Origin: Scleroderma bovista
Lineage: Eukaryota; Basidiomycota; Agaricomycetes; Boletales; Sclerodermataceae
Reading direction: 5' to 3'
Assembly (NCBI GenBank): GCA_037178675.1
Contig: JAYMGJ010000568.1
Location: 1-64,000 of the forward strand
Length of the DNA stretch: 64,000 bases
A program made the translations under genes and the position numbers. Shown here one piece after another: positions 10,961 through 22,250 of the stretch (position 1 is its first letter; every line of letters starts with the position of its first letter). The notes beneath the pieces are model-generated. The model was not told the DNA's origin, ran no database searches, and saw nothing but the letters and a program-made list of their open reading frames with translations.

Positions 10961-11497
10961 CAGCACGAGTGCCAACACATTAAGTTTCCTCTGATGTATA
11001 TTACACTGACTATACTTCAAGTAGCACCACCGCAAAAATGTCAGATTAAATTTCCAATTTGCGATTCACATTTCTCACTACATTTACACCCGGCTTAAAT
11101 TCTGCTAACCGCGTTGTGTCAAAATATCGGAATGCCGGCACTGGGCACCTAAAAATGACATTTGGGCGCTAAAAATCATTTCTTCTCTTTCTCCTTTGTT
11201 TCTCCATCAATTCTTCGGCTTCTTTGATCATTCTGGTATGGGAGTTGGACTGCAGATGTGTGCATTCCTTTCTCATACCACAATTGACGTTATTCCTTCA
11301 GTTTCTTCTGCTTCTTGGCGGTTCTCGTGCGATAGATGACTGTCTGCATTGGAATTCATCTCTCGCATCAGGATAGTTGTCTTGTGTGATAGATGGCTAC
11401 GATGAGGGTCCGTCGTGCTTATCCTTCGCATAAGGATCATTCGATATAGGCGTTATCTTCCATGTTCACTGTACCAAACCTGTTTGGTGCGTGACAC
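10961..11497 (+). repeat. Dispersed repeat, copy 1 (second copy 36458-36927)
   Basis: The segment 11118-11497 shares most of its sequence in the same orientation with 36458-36927: common blocks include 'catttgggcgctaaaaat', 'gttggactgcag', 'tcttctgcttcttggcggtt', 'gcgatagatg' and a closing 'accaaac(n)2gtttggt(g)c(g/a)tgacactg'. The closing block contains a perfect palindrome around ACCAAAC/GTTTGGT. The first part (11060-11120, 'cactacatttacacc' to 'ccgcgttgtgt') also resembles 23335-23390. No protein is encoded. It is probably a non-autonomous element or LTR fragment. Confidence 0.5.
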
Positions 11498-11499
11498 TG

Positions 11500-12250
11500 C
11501 CCCCCCTGTCTGTCTGTTTTTTTTTTTCTCTTTTCGTTAATTAATTATTATTACTACATGACCTCTACACACTCACCCACACCCACAACTTGATAGGTGT
11601 AACCATACACCCAAACAGACAAACACTTGAAGACATGACCACACTCACCAGAACGACACAATGGTGGTACGTATCCATCAATTTTATTTTTGTTTTGTTG
11701 TAAGTACTCACATGTACTAATAATTGAAACCACCCACCAGGTAACCAACTCACAGTACCACGACTGCATGCATGCATGCATGCTGTGAGTCGCAACACAA
11801 CCACTGTCGTCGTCGTTGACCCCAGCACCTCACTGTCATGCACGCTGCGGTGTGACCACTGGTGACAACAACAACAACCCCAGCGCCAGCACGCACCACC
11901 ACCGGCATCAATGATGATGGTGGTGGCGCCAGCACTAGCACCTGGGTCAGTGCCGCGGCAGACAACAACTACGGCAACAAAGAATAGGGACAATGGTGAT
12001 GCCACCAGCAACGGGCGGGTCACAGCATTGATGATGTGACCACTAGCATTCATAGATTACAGTGTATTTACAACAATTGCAATACAGAACTACACAATCT
12101 GGCTACTGTCAGTACAACAGTGACACAGATCGTGGACACAGTGCAACAGTGTGGTACAGTGGACACGTCGCTGCTGTCGAGTACAGTATCATTTCCTACA
12201 TCGCCGCAGCGAAGCAAGGCTATGTCTTGTATATATATATATGTATGTAG
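11500..12250 (+). repeat. Satellite-bearing repeat, plus orientation
   Basis: A T-rich start with 'attattattacta' is followed by a GTC/ACC/CAA-rich minisatellite (about 11760-11960) and an ACTGT/ACAGT-rich tail (12060-12200; 'gcaatacag', 'ggctac', 'gacacag', 'acagtgtggtacag'). The same three-part order appears reverse-complemented at about 42600-40540. Open frames here are low-complexity artefacts. Confidence 0.45.
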
Positions 12251-12258
12251 TTAGTCCG

Positions 12259-13532
12259 TCAGTCATCCTCTCCCTCCGCATCAGCCATACCATCTTCATT
12301 GTCCGCCTCCGCTCCCTTCTCGACATTGGTCACCTTCGCCACTTCCAACTCCCTCCGCGTCAACCCCATCAATGACCCTTGGACGAAGGGCACCCGCACC
12401 AACGTGCCAAGGCGCCACATGTCCTCTGCTCGCTGCTGCTTGATCTCCAATCAAGCCCTCTCCATCTCCACCCTCTTGACCTCCCTTGCCGACCACCTCC
12501 TTTTGAGTGCCAAGCACTCTCGCTCAATCTCGAGCCTCTCATTCTCCCATGCCTCAGAGGCTGCCAAGCACTCCGACAGCTGCGCTAGTGACTGGGTAAG
12601 CATACCCAGCGCATCGCACTGCTCCTCCACCATCACCTTCGGGACCCCAAACATCTCCTCCTCCTCCTCACCCTCCTCCATTGTTGTGCACATCTTCTTG
12701 CGCTTTTCACCGCCCCTTGGTGACGTGTTCGTCGCGGTCCTTGACCTCCTCTTCATTGCGCGCTTCTCCACTGGCTTCCCGCTTCCCTCCATCACGCTCC
12801 CTGCTGGCATCGACACCTCCACTGCCTTCCCTACCGTGCTCCACGAGCATGATTTGTGTGCAGCCTGGCAGTGTGCGCAGGCCATCGCCTTCAAGCTTGC
12901 CTGAGCCATGCACCCCACTGGGTTATTGAGGTGCTTTCGGCACCTCATGCAAGCGGAACACCTTACTACTGTCGCCACTGTTGGTGCCCCCATTGTTGCT
13001 TGTCCACTACCTTGTGTAGCCATGATGGTCTCCGCTCACGCCTGTGACCTCCGCTGTTGCACCTGCGCCTTCCGTGCCTCGAACTCCTGCCTCTGTCACT
13101 CTATATGCACCTCCTGCAGCACCTCGATCCGCCTCTCGCGCTCTCTCTCCTCCTCTGCCTTACGCGCTGCTTCTGCTTTCACTTCCTCCTCCGCCCTGCG
13201 AGCTGCCTCTGCTTTCACTTCCTCCGCCTTACAAGCCTCTTCGGCTCTGCGCACCTGTCATGGCACCCTCGCATCAGTATCACATAACGAACATTATGTT
13301 CACTACTCACCTCTTTCCTCCTCTGTACCTCCGCTCATGCCTCCTCGATCTTCTGCCGTTGTTCCGCCTCCGCCACCTTCTTTGCTGCTTCCCTCCACTT
13401 GCGCTCGATGGACTTTGCCGCCACATCAACCTCGTTGTCTTCCGAGTCAGTGACCAACTCATGGTCTTCCGCTTCTTGCCACTCACGGCGCTAGGCTTGC
13501 GAGGGGGCTGGTGTACTGCACTGAGAAGTCAT
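12259..13532 (-). pseudogene. Decayed Cys-cluster/coiled-coil protein gene with five stop codons
   Basis: Read on the minus strand from ATG at 13532 to the stop at 12259, one frame stays coherent across the whole locus, with one 56-bp GT-AG intron at 13255-13310. It encodes an acidic start, a highly charged coiled coil (repeats of KAEAARRAEEE and KAEAARKAEEE), a Cys cluster (CSACMRCRKH, CMAQ, CAHCQAAHKSC) and a second Leu/Glu-rich coil. The frame is broken by one TAG and four TGA codons at otherwise continuous positions; each can be derived from CAG or CGA by a single C-to-T change. Similar charged, Cys-cluster proteins are common near mobile elements in Agaricomycetes, but no precise family is claimed. 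The longest stop-free piece is 12451-13023. Confidence 0.6.
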
Positions 13533-13696
13533 GCTGAGGGTAGAAGGACAAGTTGTATGACAATGCAGACAACATGTGTCGCACTCTTATACGTGCCCAT
13601 GGTAAATTCCAAACTCCGATCAAAACACTTATCTCAGCAGAACAATGCCAAAATCACGAAGTTCACACCCACAAAGGCCCTCAAGGGTTCAGGCCC

Positions 13697-14256
13697 TAAA
13701 GGGGGGATACTGTCACAACCACGTAACACCGCCAGACTCTGCAAGGCCTCTAGTCTGTTGTAAACTCAAGTCCAATCGCCATCGGACACCTCTGACGCTA
13801 TGAATCTGTCTCCGCTCCGACAATTGATGCTCCGTCTCCTTTTAGTAAACAGTTCCATGCTTACGCCTCCGGTTATTGTATGCTTCCGTTCTGCTTCTGT
13901 TCCTGCTTCCCTTGTTCCTGTTTTAGATTAGATCTGATTACTCATAGTTGTGTCCCGTTAACCTTTTGATCCATTACGTTTATCACTGATCTCCATTCCG
14001 TGTATGTTACTCATCTGTTTGTCATCCGCAGACTCTTAGCTATGTCTCCACTATGTCTCTCTCTGCTTCTCGGTTACTGTACATATCCAATGTAAAGTAT
14101 AAATACTCCGAATGCTGAGGGGATTGTCCCTCAGTTTGAATATCATCTTGAATACTTCCCGCGAACTCTCCTCTGTCTCCTCTGCCTTCTGGCAACTCTG
14201 ACCTTCATCGGACCTCCATCTATCTGTCCCTTTGTCCTCCGAAATATGAGGACACA
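13697..14256 (+). mobile_element. Candidate LTR with polypurine tract on the left
   Basis: A purine tract 'aaaggggggata' at about 13698-13709 abuts 'tgtcacaacc' at 13711, the usual arrangement at the 3' LTR of a Ty3-like element. The stretch to about 14254-14256 begins TG and ends CA and contains a TATA-like box (tataaata, 14098-14105). It is followed by 'ggtatcacaagg', weakly like a tRNA primer-binding site. No second copy is present in the window, so this may be a solo LTR. The left end is better supported than the right. Confidence 0.4.
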
Positions 14257-14369
14257 GGTATCACAAGGGTGCAGCACATACGCTGAAGCCAAGTCCTCAA
14301 CACCTCCACATCACCTCCACCTGTCATCGACATCCCTTCGGACTTATCTCCGCTGATGTCAGAGTTCAT

Positions 14370-15060
14370 CAGAAGAACTGGTTCTGACAGGTGCTGAGAT
14401 TTCTGCACACATGATCTTCTGAAAAGGTGGTAGTCTGACCTGGTCTGAAGATCTGGGGGCCAGACAATATGCTGAGCTGAAACCTCTGATTTTCTGATCT
14501 TCTGAGTGTCTGAGTGTCTGACCTTCCTAAAGGTCTTGGGATCTGAGAATTTGTTGAGCTGAACTTCATCTGGCTAGCTGCTGGTCTTATATGTATTATT
14601 TCCTGTGTAGCTAGTAGCCTTATTGGTTGATATGTCTGATAATCTGAAAGTCTAGCTGGCTGACTGGTTTTAAAAGAATTATTGACTGGGTGTCTGGCTA
14701 ACTGATGGTCTTATATGTCTTATTTCCTGTTGAGCTAGAAGTCTTATTAGCTGATATGGCTGAAATATATTATGGCCTGTGAAACTAGTAATCTTACAAG
14801 CTGACATGTCTGAAAGCCTGAGGGTCTACCTAACTGAGTGGTCTTATATGTTTTATTTCCTGTCCAGCTAGAGGTCTTATCAGCTGACATGTCTGAAAGC
14901 CTGAAGGTCTGGCTGTCTGGCTGTCTGATTTCAGACACCACCTTGTGCTGATGGTCTGAAATGGTCTGACTGACTGATGTGACTTATTCATCTGAACTGT
15001 CTGATTCCAGACACCCCAGACACTGTAAGTCAGTTCAGACAAATTGTCATGTTGCTGATG
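14370..15060. repeat. CTGA/GTCTGA-rich low-complexity region
   Basis: This stretch consists mainly of short degenerate 'tctga', 'gtctg', 'gctgac' and 'gtcttat' words, with recurrent longer blocks such as 'tcttatatgt(n)ttatttcctg' at about 14584, 14712 and 14844. No gene. It may be the interior or U3 of a degenerate retroelement. Confidence 0.5.
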
Positions 15061-15349
15061 AATAAGGCGACCACATTCACTCTCCCTCACTGTCTATAAG
15101 CTCTATCTCTGTCTTTGGACTTGTAGGTCACTCAGTGCTGGCCTAAAGCTCCTATATTGCTGTTTATCAGATATATCTTGTATCTGATCATTTCTCTAGG
15201 CTCAAGCACAGTCTAGCATCTCTGTCCACTCCATCCCATCACTGTCCATCGCATTCTTGAAGCAGGAACTGTCCCCTTGCTTCCCTGTTGCTCCATCACT
15301 GTTGTTACACTCCTGTCATCAATCTATCATTGCTCTTCAATCCCAGGAC
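15058..15349 (+). repeat. LTR-like segment, inverted copy of 32745-33040
   Basis: About 290 bp match the reverse complement of 32745-33040 with roughly one difference per 15 bases by eye (shared words: 'gaccacattcactctccct', 'ggcctaaagctcctatatt', 'ctctaggctcaagcacagtc', 'cttgaagcaggaactg'). In the other copy an AATAAA and a TATA box lie just upstream, consistent with the R-U5 part of an LTR. This copy is interrupted at 15349/15350 by the poly(A) end of the LINE: the partner continues beyond 'cccaggact' with 'cttcctaacc', whereas this copy runs into T17. Confidence 0.6.
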
Positions 15350-16103
15350 TTTTTTTTTTTTTTTTTAAATTTAGAATTATAGTGCTTCGGGATGAGCCAC
15401 CCCATTTTGCACTCCACTGACCATGATAAATGTATATAAGGCCCCTGTGGCCTGCCGTCTCCCCCGACGCATGAATGCCCCACCGGCCAGGACTGTAAGG
15501 TCCCCCGGTGGTCCGCCGCATTCCCTCCACACATTTTAGTCGTGCCACCATGACGTGGGGTGGAGGAGAGGTTGGTTTGATTGTTTGATCTGTCCATAAT
15601 TCTGTATGAACATGGTCCTGGCCGATCAATAATGATACGGCGAAACCAAGAGAGTGTCAAGGGTACTATGCTGCGTCCTTGTTTGTGACCCTTGGGGTCG
15701 ACTTCCGCGGGGCTCTGACGACTGGGTATCTGTCAATGCCATTTTGGCTGTGCAGAGGTGTGAGGGTGCAGTGGTACATTGGTCTTGATGTGGATTTCCG
15801 CTTCCCTCTTGGGTGGGTTGGGATTTTGAGCTTAAGACATGTTGCGTCTTTGAGCATGGTGTGGGTTGTGAACCCCGTTTTTCTTCGTTGTGCCTTCCTG
15901 CTTGTGCATTCTCTTCTGTTGTTGTCCTTCGGTAGTAATACTCTAGTAGTCGTGTTATGGCTGTGTGGTCTGCGTTAGAGTGGAGTGACTATGGAGAGGA
16001 TATCACCAGGGGCAGGGTTTATGCTTTGTGTTTGGCATGTTGCACATTGCATGTTGAGTGTTGTTTCAAGGTGAACCGGGTGTGATCTGCGTGGTCAACG
16101 TGT

Positions 16104-19100
16104 TCAGCCTTTGCTACTCTGTGAGATAGGAATGTCACCGAAGGTGGGGTGCAGGCGTTTGGTGCTGTCAATGAATCTGAAAAGTGCCTGTTGGGCAGAC
16201 TTCACTGATAATAGGTGCGATGTTGAGAGCGCGTTGTGTCCTATTTTTTGTTGGAGTATGTGCCTTTCCCTGGCATATCTGGGGCAGTCAAATAGGAGGT
16301 GGTGGACAGTCTCTATGTGATCGCCTTCGCATTGAAGGCAGGATTGGGAAGCGCTCTTCTTGATCCGGTGTAGATGTTTGTTGAGCGGAATGTGGCCTGT
16401 GCGTAGTTGGACATATATCACTGTGTGTTTCTTCTTGAGGCGGCCCGCAAGTTTCATGAAGGATCTTGTCATTTGGTTAGGATCTAATGCGTTGATGTGG
16501 GGGTGTCAGGGGGATGCCATCCACTCCTCCTGCCATCTTTTTTGAAGGCAGTCTTCATTTGCTTGTTTCATTGCAGAAATGCTGAGTGGGAGGTGTTTCC
16601 TTAGCAATTTGGGGAGTTCGCGTCGGGGGCTGGCCATGTCACTTCTGAGTGCAGCTAGTTTAGCTTCTCTGTCAGCTAGTTCATTACCTTCGATGTCAGC
16701 ATGTCCGGCTATCCAGTTCAGGTTGATGGATGTGTGGTCGAGGTCTTTTTTTCGTGTAGGTGTCGTACCAGATTTCTGAATCAGAATAGCAAGTAGTGTC
16801 CAGGTTTGGCTGTGGGATGCACGCCTGATCTGATTACTGCTTGATTGTCTGCGAATATGGTGGCTGGGAAGGTGGCTTCGTTTCTGGAGAGAAGAAGCTG
16901 TGTGGCTAGTATTAGTCCCACTGCTTCGGCCTCGAACACTGTGTGTTCAGTATCATTACCCAGGTGGTATCGGAGTGTTGCTACGTGGTTGAAATCGATG
17001 TACAGTGAGGCTGCTGCTCCGACTTTGCCATTTGTGCTCGAGCCATCTGTGAAGATCATGGTGCGGTTGTTACACCGGTGGAAGTCCACGACTGCTTCCT
17101 CTTTTGATCCTGCGATGGACGTTGTGAAGGGTGTACGAGAGTTGGGGTGGTCAGGACGAGGGTGAATTGTTTCCGTCGTTCTTGGGTTCACCGCTAGATT
17201 CTGTGCTAGGTAGTGCAGGGCTGACTTGTGGCATTTTACTGATCCCTGCTTCGCTATATGAGTCACTATGGGATTGAGTGGATGGTGGCTGGGAAGGGAT
17301 GATATGCGTATTAAAGAGTTGTAGAGAGTGCGTTGTATGAGTAACAGCCCTGGAGGTAGATTAGCGTGTATCTCCAGTGAGTCAGATGGAGAGGATCTCA
17401 TGGCTCCTGTTATCACAAGCAGTGCTGTCCGCTGTGTTTGAGCTATCCTTTTTGCCATCCCTATGGAGCCTCTCAGGGGGGTGTTGAATTCCGAATTGTA
17501 TGTTGGATGGAGCCAAACGCTTGCTGCATAGAGGGTGCGGGGTATTACCACCATTTGGTATAGCTGGCGGGTGAGTTTGGTGGGGACTCCTTGTGATGTT
17601 CTGGTTAGGCGTCGAAGGAGCATGGCGTATCGGGCACCCTTTGCGATGGCATATGCTGTGTGCTCACGCCATCTTAGTTCTTGATCAAGTATGACTCTGA
17701 GGAATTTGTGGGTGGGAGTTGGGTTTATTGTATCTCCTCTCACCACTAGCGGTGGGCATTCCTTGAGCCTGTTCAGAGTGAAGTCTATCAGTGCGAATTT
17801 GCTAGGTGCGAAACGAGAATTATGTTGGTCCGACCACTCGAAGCCGCCTCCGCTTCTTTCCAACATGTCCCAGAGTATTTCATGTGTTTCTTGAAAGGTC
17901 TTGCCGATAGCTAGGAAGGCTGTGTCGTCTACGAAGGCTAGTGTGAGTTCGTGTTTACCTTTGGCTACTCTGACGAGGTCGGAGTCATAGATGATATATA
18001 GAATCATGGAGAGAGGGTCGCCTTGGCCTATTCCGTTTGTTATGTTGAACCATTCTGACATGTAGTCGTCGAAGCATAGTTTTGTTCTCCTTCCGCTTAG
18101 CATCCTTTCTGTGAAGCCTACAATTTTGGGGGGTAGTCTGTGTCGCTTCATGTTGTGGATTAGTCGGTCAGTGACTGCGTTAGGGAAGGCTCCTTCAATG
18201 TCAAGGAATAGTGCTGAGACAACTTTCTTTTGTCTCCACACGTGCCATATGGTGTTCTCCAGGAGGTGTAGTGAGTCTTCGGTTGAGCATCCTGGTCTAC
18301 CGCCAAAGTGGGTGGTTGGGAGGAGGTTGTTAGACTCCAGGATGAAGGATGTTCGATCTGCTATTATGGCTGAGAGTAGCTTTGCTGTGGTGTTCAGGAG
18401 AGTGATGGGACAGTATGCTTTTGGCTGCGAGTAGTTGGGCTTGCCAGGTTTTCGGAGGATTGCCGTGATGGATTCGCGCCATGGGTCATAGTAAGTGCAT
18501 AGGTTGACTGCTGCGTTGAAGAGTGGTAGGAGGTAGTCGATCAGGATTTGGCATCGTTGGAACACTATATTGGCTACGCCATCTGGTCCCAGGGCTTTGT
18601 ATGGGCTGAGGTTGTTGATGGCTTGAATTAGTTGGTCCCTTGTGATTTCAGTCCATTTTTCTGCTGGTTCTGGGTAAAGGTAGTCAGTGGGCACTGTGGT
18701 CGCACCTGGAGGGGGAGGAAACAAAGCCTGGGCGAGGATCTCGCTCTTTTCTTCATTGGTTGTTGCTTGGATGGTTTGCCCTTCCGGATTCACCTTTTGC
18801 AGGGTGGGGATCCTGGTTTTGCCTCCGTCACCTCCTGGGTTGGATATGTACTTGTGGGCTATCCATATGTCTGTGCCGGCCATGTCATTGAGCCAGTCTT
18901 TCCAGTGGTCTTCTTTTGTTTTCTGTATCTCCTTGCTTAGGGCATTCTCCTTTTCGCGTACTTGGGCGTGAACCGCGTGTTCTGGGAGTGCCCTATACTT
19001 GTATGCCATTTTGCGTAGTCCCTTGAGTTTGTCGGTTACCTTTGTTAGGTCCTTTGTCCACCATCTTTTTGTGTGAGGGTGAGGCCGGGATTTGGGGACT

Positions 19101-19980
19101 GTTGTCTCTATTACATGCCGGAGTGTTTCGTCGAATTTGCTTGCGGCTAGTTGAAATTCTGCACAGGTTTCTAGTATCCGGGGTGGGCCTACTAGATTAG
19201 TCAGTGTGTCATTCAGTGAGGTGCGAAACTTGTCCCAGTCCATGCTGCGATAGTTCCATGTGGGGTCTTCAGAGGAAGCCGGGGCCGACAAATCAAGTGT
19301 TGTTAGTATAGGTACGTGGTCCGTCTTTGGGCCTCGTTCCTCTGGGGCTGTTTTGCAGGACACGACGAAACCACCAGTGTGTTCTGTGCAGAACACGTTG
19401 TCTGGGCGTGTCCAGTTGTTCGTGCTCGTTGATTGCAGCGTCGGTATGCCTTTCAGGAGGGCCTGGACCATTCCATAGTCAGCTACTAGTTCCAGCAGTT
19501 TCCCTGATGCCTCCATTGCCGCTGTCGTGAACAGGTGGTTGTTATGGTCCTCGTCCCATAGGGGATGATGTCTGTTGAAATCGCCTATCCACAGCATGTG
19601 GTCTTCTTCAGTTGGACACAGTTCCCGTACGCTGGTGCTCATGAATCGTCCCAGTTCTTCAACCATTTCGTCGTGGTTGTTGTCGTTGTAGACATTGATT
19701 ACCATGCAGCACCCTCCTGACGTGTTGAACTGGACTACTACCACATCTCTTGACAAGAAGGGGACCTGTCTCCAAGTGTTAGTACTGATTTTAGAGTTTA
19801 CCAACATTACCGCTCTGCGTTTTTCTCCATGGGTGAACTTGCGGGTTGGGTATACTACCCTCCAGTGGGAGTGTTACTCAGCGAGTTCAGCGCTGGTTCC
19901 TGCAGGGCTAGGATATCCCATTTGTCTGAGATTGGGCTGTTGAGAAGTGTTAGTTGAGCTGTATGAGACGTGTTCAGGTT
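16104..19980 (-). pseudogene. LINE ORF2: endonuclease, reverse transcriptase, RNase H, zinc finger
   Basis: The central uninterrupted frame (19807-16781) covers most of the apurinic-like endonuclease (WIGDFNRHHPLW), the reverse transcriptase (LFLDIEGAFPNAV, GIGQGDPLSMILY, LAFVDDTAFLA; the catalytic pair is VDD) and RNase H (IFTDGSSTNGKVG, EAEAVGLILATQLL, FADNQAV). The N-terminal endonuclease start (IRIWQQNLNTS, WDILALQEPALNS) is in another frame joined near 19866. RNase H is cut by a shift at about 16790; its end (NWIAGHADIEGNELADREA) lies in the next frame, which has an in-frame TGA at 16505-16507 before the C-terminal zinc finger (CLQCEGDHIETVHHLLFDC). Two frameshifts plus one nonsense codon therefore inactivate it. 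Confidence 0.85.
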
Positions 19981-20291
19981 TTGCTGCCAGATGCGGATGA
20001 GGGGTATTGGGGGGCATTCCATTTGTGCGTTTATAGAAGGAGGGTAGGAGGAGATGAGGGGGATGGTATTGTTTGCTGCATGGACTCTTCATGACAGGTG
20101 TGGGGGGTGGTTGGGAGGTTTCCAGGGAAGTGAAGCGGGGATAGGGATGGGAATGGGTCCGGGTGTGTTCTCGGAGGGATCTTGGGTGCTTGTGGTGTTT
20201 CGGGGTTGTCATCGCTGCTGCTAGTGGGTACTAGGGGGGGAGAGGGGAGAAGGGTGCTAGGTGGTGGAGTAGGTCTGGGGTGGGTGGGGGT

Positions 20292-21911
20292 TCAGTTCTG
20301 ATTGTTACGTCCAAGTGGGACAAGCGTCCTTCCATTGACCACTGGTGCATCTAGGTGTTTGCTGTGTTTCTTTGCCTGTCTCTCGACCATCCAGTCTAGG
20401 GTCCGTTGTTGAATAGAGGTGTCATCAGGCTGACGCGCCTCTGCTGGGTGGGGTTGGGAGGGGATGATGGGGCCTGATGGTTTGGGCGGGAGTGCAACCT
20501 GCGTCCATGGTTCTTCGGTCGGGAAGTAGGGCATTGAATTTTCTGGGGTGCAGGCGTTGAGCGCTTTGAGTTGGGATTTGTATTCTGGGCATTCTTTATC
20601 AGCGCTGCTATGTGAGGGAGACCTGCAGTTGACACAGTAGAATGTGCGATATGAGTTGCAGCTGGTGTGACGATGCTCTCCTCCGCAGGTGCCACATGTG
20701 TCTTTCTCTTCTGTGCAGTTTTTTGCCATGTGGCCCCAGCGTTGGCACTTGAGGCATTGTAAGGGTTCCCTCTTGTCCTTGAGAGGTTGGAGTTTTCCTA
20801 GGTCGTAGTACATACCTCCCTCAATAAGTTTATTTGCTGCTTTGGGGTCATTTAGAGACATCAGTGCGTGGGCCACACGTTGGTTTCTCTTGCGACTTCG
20901 GGGGTTCTTGATCCACTTCAAGTGGGTGATGGAATTTCTGGGGATGTCATTGGTTTGCTCTATCTCACGTAGAGTGGATTTATCGTCCACTTTAGTCGTG
21001 ATTGGCACAAAGGGGATTAGGAGGTTGTACGTTCTGTCCTTGATGCGTACATTGCCTCCAAGGCTTTCTGTTAGAATTAGTTTCCTGATCGGGTCTCTTA
21101 CCCATCTTGCTGCTTCTGCTGATACCATTTCGATTAAATAGCCTCCGTTTCTCAGGTGGATGAAGGCCTTCATTTGAAGGGAGAGTCCTCCACGGTCCTG
21201 TAGGTTCGTGAGTGCTTTCTGGATTAGGTTGACTACTTTGTTACATGGGGTGTCTCCGTTGAGTGTGGGATGGTCCGGATCTATGTCCAGTAGGATTTGC
21301 CTCTCTTTGATAGCCGTGTTTGCTCTGGTGTTGTCAGAGCACAAGGGGGGTTCTTGTGCTGTTGGTTTAGCCTGGCGATGGTTCGTTAATAGAGCGTCCC
21401 TGTATGGGGTGTTGGGGGTGGGGTCGTCCTGCTGGTGGTGTGGGGCAGGGTGAGCAGGGATGGTGTTGGGTGCAGGAGGAGGGGGGAGGGTAGAGATGGT
21501 GTTTTTGATCTGAGTGGGGATGTTGATTAATTCATCTGCTGAGTTGCCAACAAATTGTGCAACGCTATGCAGTTCATCTCTTGCTTCATCGATTGTCCTC
21601 ACTAAGACATCTGTGGAGGTCTTGTTGGTCTCGGTTGACTTGCGGATGTCCTCTATGCAGGCCATCAGGGATTTGATCTGGGCACCGAGGTTGACGGGTG
21701 GAGAGTCAAGTTGGGTAGGGGTGATGGTTCCTGGGGGGTCGTTGTAATGGGAATAGTGTCCATGAGTATGGCAACAGAGCATATTGCGTCCGCTATTACT
21801 GCCGTAATTCCTGGGGCTGAGCACGCTATGTTGAGAAGTGCCAAACTAAGGGATGGGTGGTCAGGGTCCTGGTCTGCAAGGAGGTAACGTTCTATCAGGT
21901 GTTTCCTTGCT
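20292..21911 (-). pseudogene. LINE ORF1, nucleic-acid-binding protein with zinc knuckles
   Basis: The frame from 21824 to 20292 encodes a protein with a Pro-rich, helical N-terminal third, an RRM-like basic middle part and three Cys/His knuckles near the C-terminus (CLKCQRWGHMAKNC, CGTCGGEHRHTSC, CVNCRSPSHSSADKEC), as in fungal LINE gag-like proteins that coat element RNA. Upstream coding continues in a different frame (LIERYLLADQDPDHPS, then SAPGITAVIADAICS) to about 21911, so the apparent ATG at 21824 is not the ancestral start and a single-base frameshift near 21735 separates the two parts. It sits about 300 bp before the endonuclease start of ORF2. Confidence 0.75.
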
Positions 21912-21930
21912 TACCTAGTCTAGACCAGTG

Positions 21931-22250
21931 CCTTGTGCTGTACATGCTGCCACCCTTGACATTATTACACACAGCCTTTGCTCCACAGTGATGTCATTAC
22001 ATAGCCTTTTACCTGCACATAGCCTCATGAATAGCCTTGCATAGCCCTCGTGTACAGTAGTATATATATGCTGCAATCCAGCACCCAGAGGCTCTCCATT
22101 CGAGCTCATCTTGGGTTTCTTACTCTAGATACTCGCGTCCTATTCCTCTCAGAGTCTTGTGTGTTAGGGTCCTTGGTTCTTTTGCCTAGGGTCATCTCAT
22201 TGGATTTCTTTACTAAAATCATATTTACCTAGAAATATCATTGCAGGGAA
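21931..22250 (+). other. LTR- or promoter-like spacer
   Basis: The stretch holds a TATA-like run 'gtatatatatgc' at about 22059 followed by a C/T-rich leader. It could be the U3-R part of an LTR or the promoter of the broken gene at 22251. No coding. Confidence 0.25.

Larger units (their letters stand above)
15350..21930 (-). mobile_element. Non-LTR retrotransposon (LINE with ORF1, EN-RT-RNase H), damaged
   Basis: The minus-strand element has a gag-like ORF1 (20292-about 21911), an endonuclease-reverse transcriptase-RNase H ORF2 (about 19980-16104) and a 3' end with a 17-nt poly(A) (T17 at 15350-15366 on the plus strand). It inserted into the LTR-like repeat at 15349. The presence of an RNase H domain and a terminal zinc finger fits Tad/I-like fungal LINEs. 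The 5' end near 21930 is not sharply defined, and no target-site duplication was recognised. Several frame breaks make it non-autonomous. Confidence 0.85.

Noticed and set aside
6020..11120. Terminal inverted repeat of the Plavaka element
   Set aside because: Only a 7-base match (acaacgc) could be found by eye; too short to define ends.
12299..13763. Plus-strand frames of about 180-240 codons
   Set aside because: They are antisense shadows of the minus-strand coiled-coil pseudogene, which has coherent coding logic and an intron.
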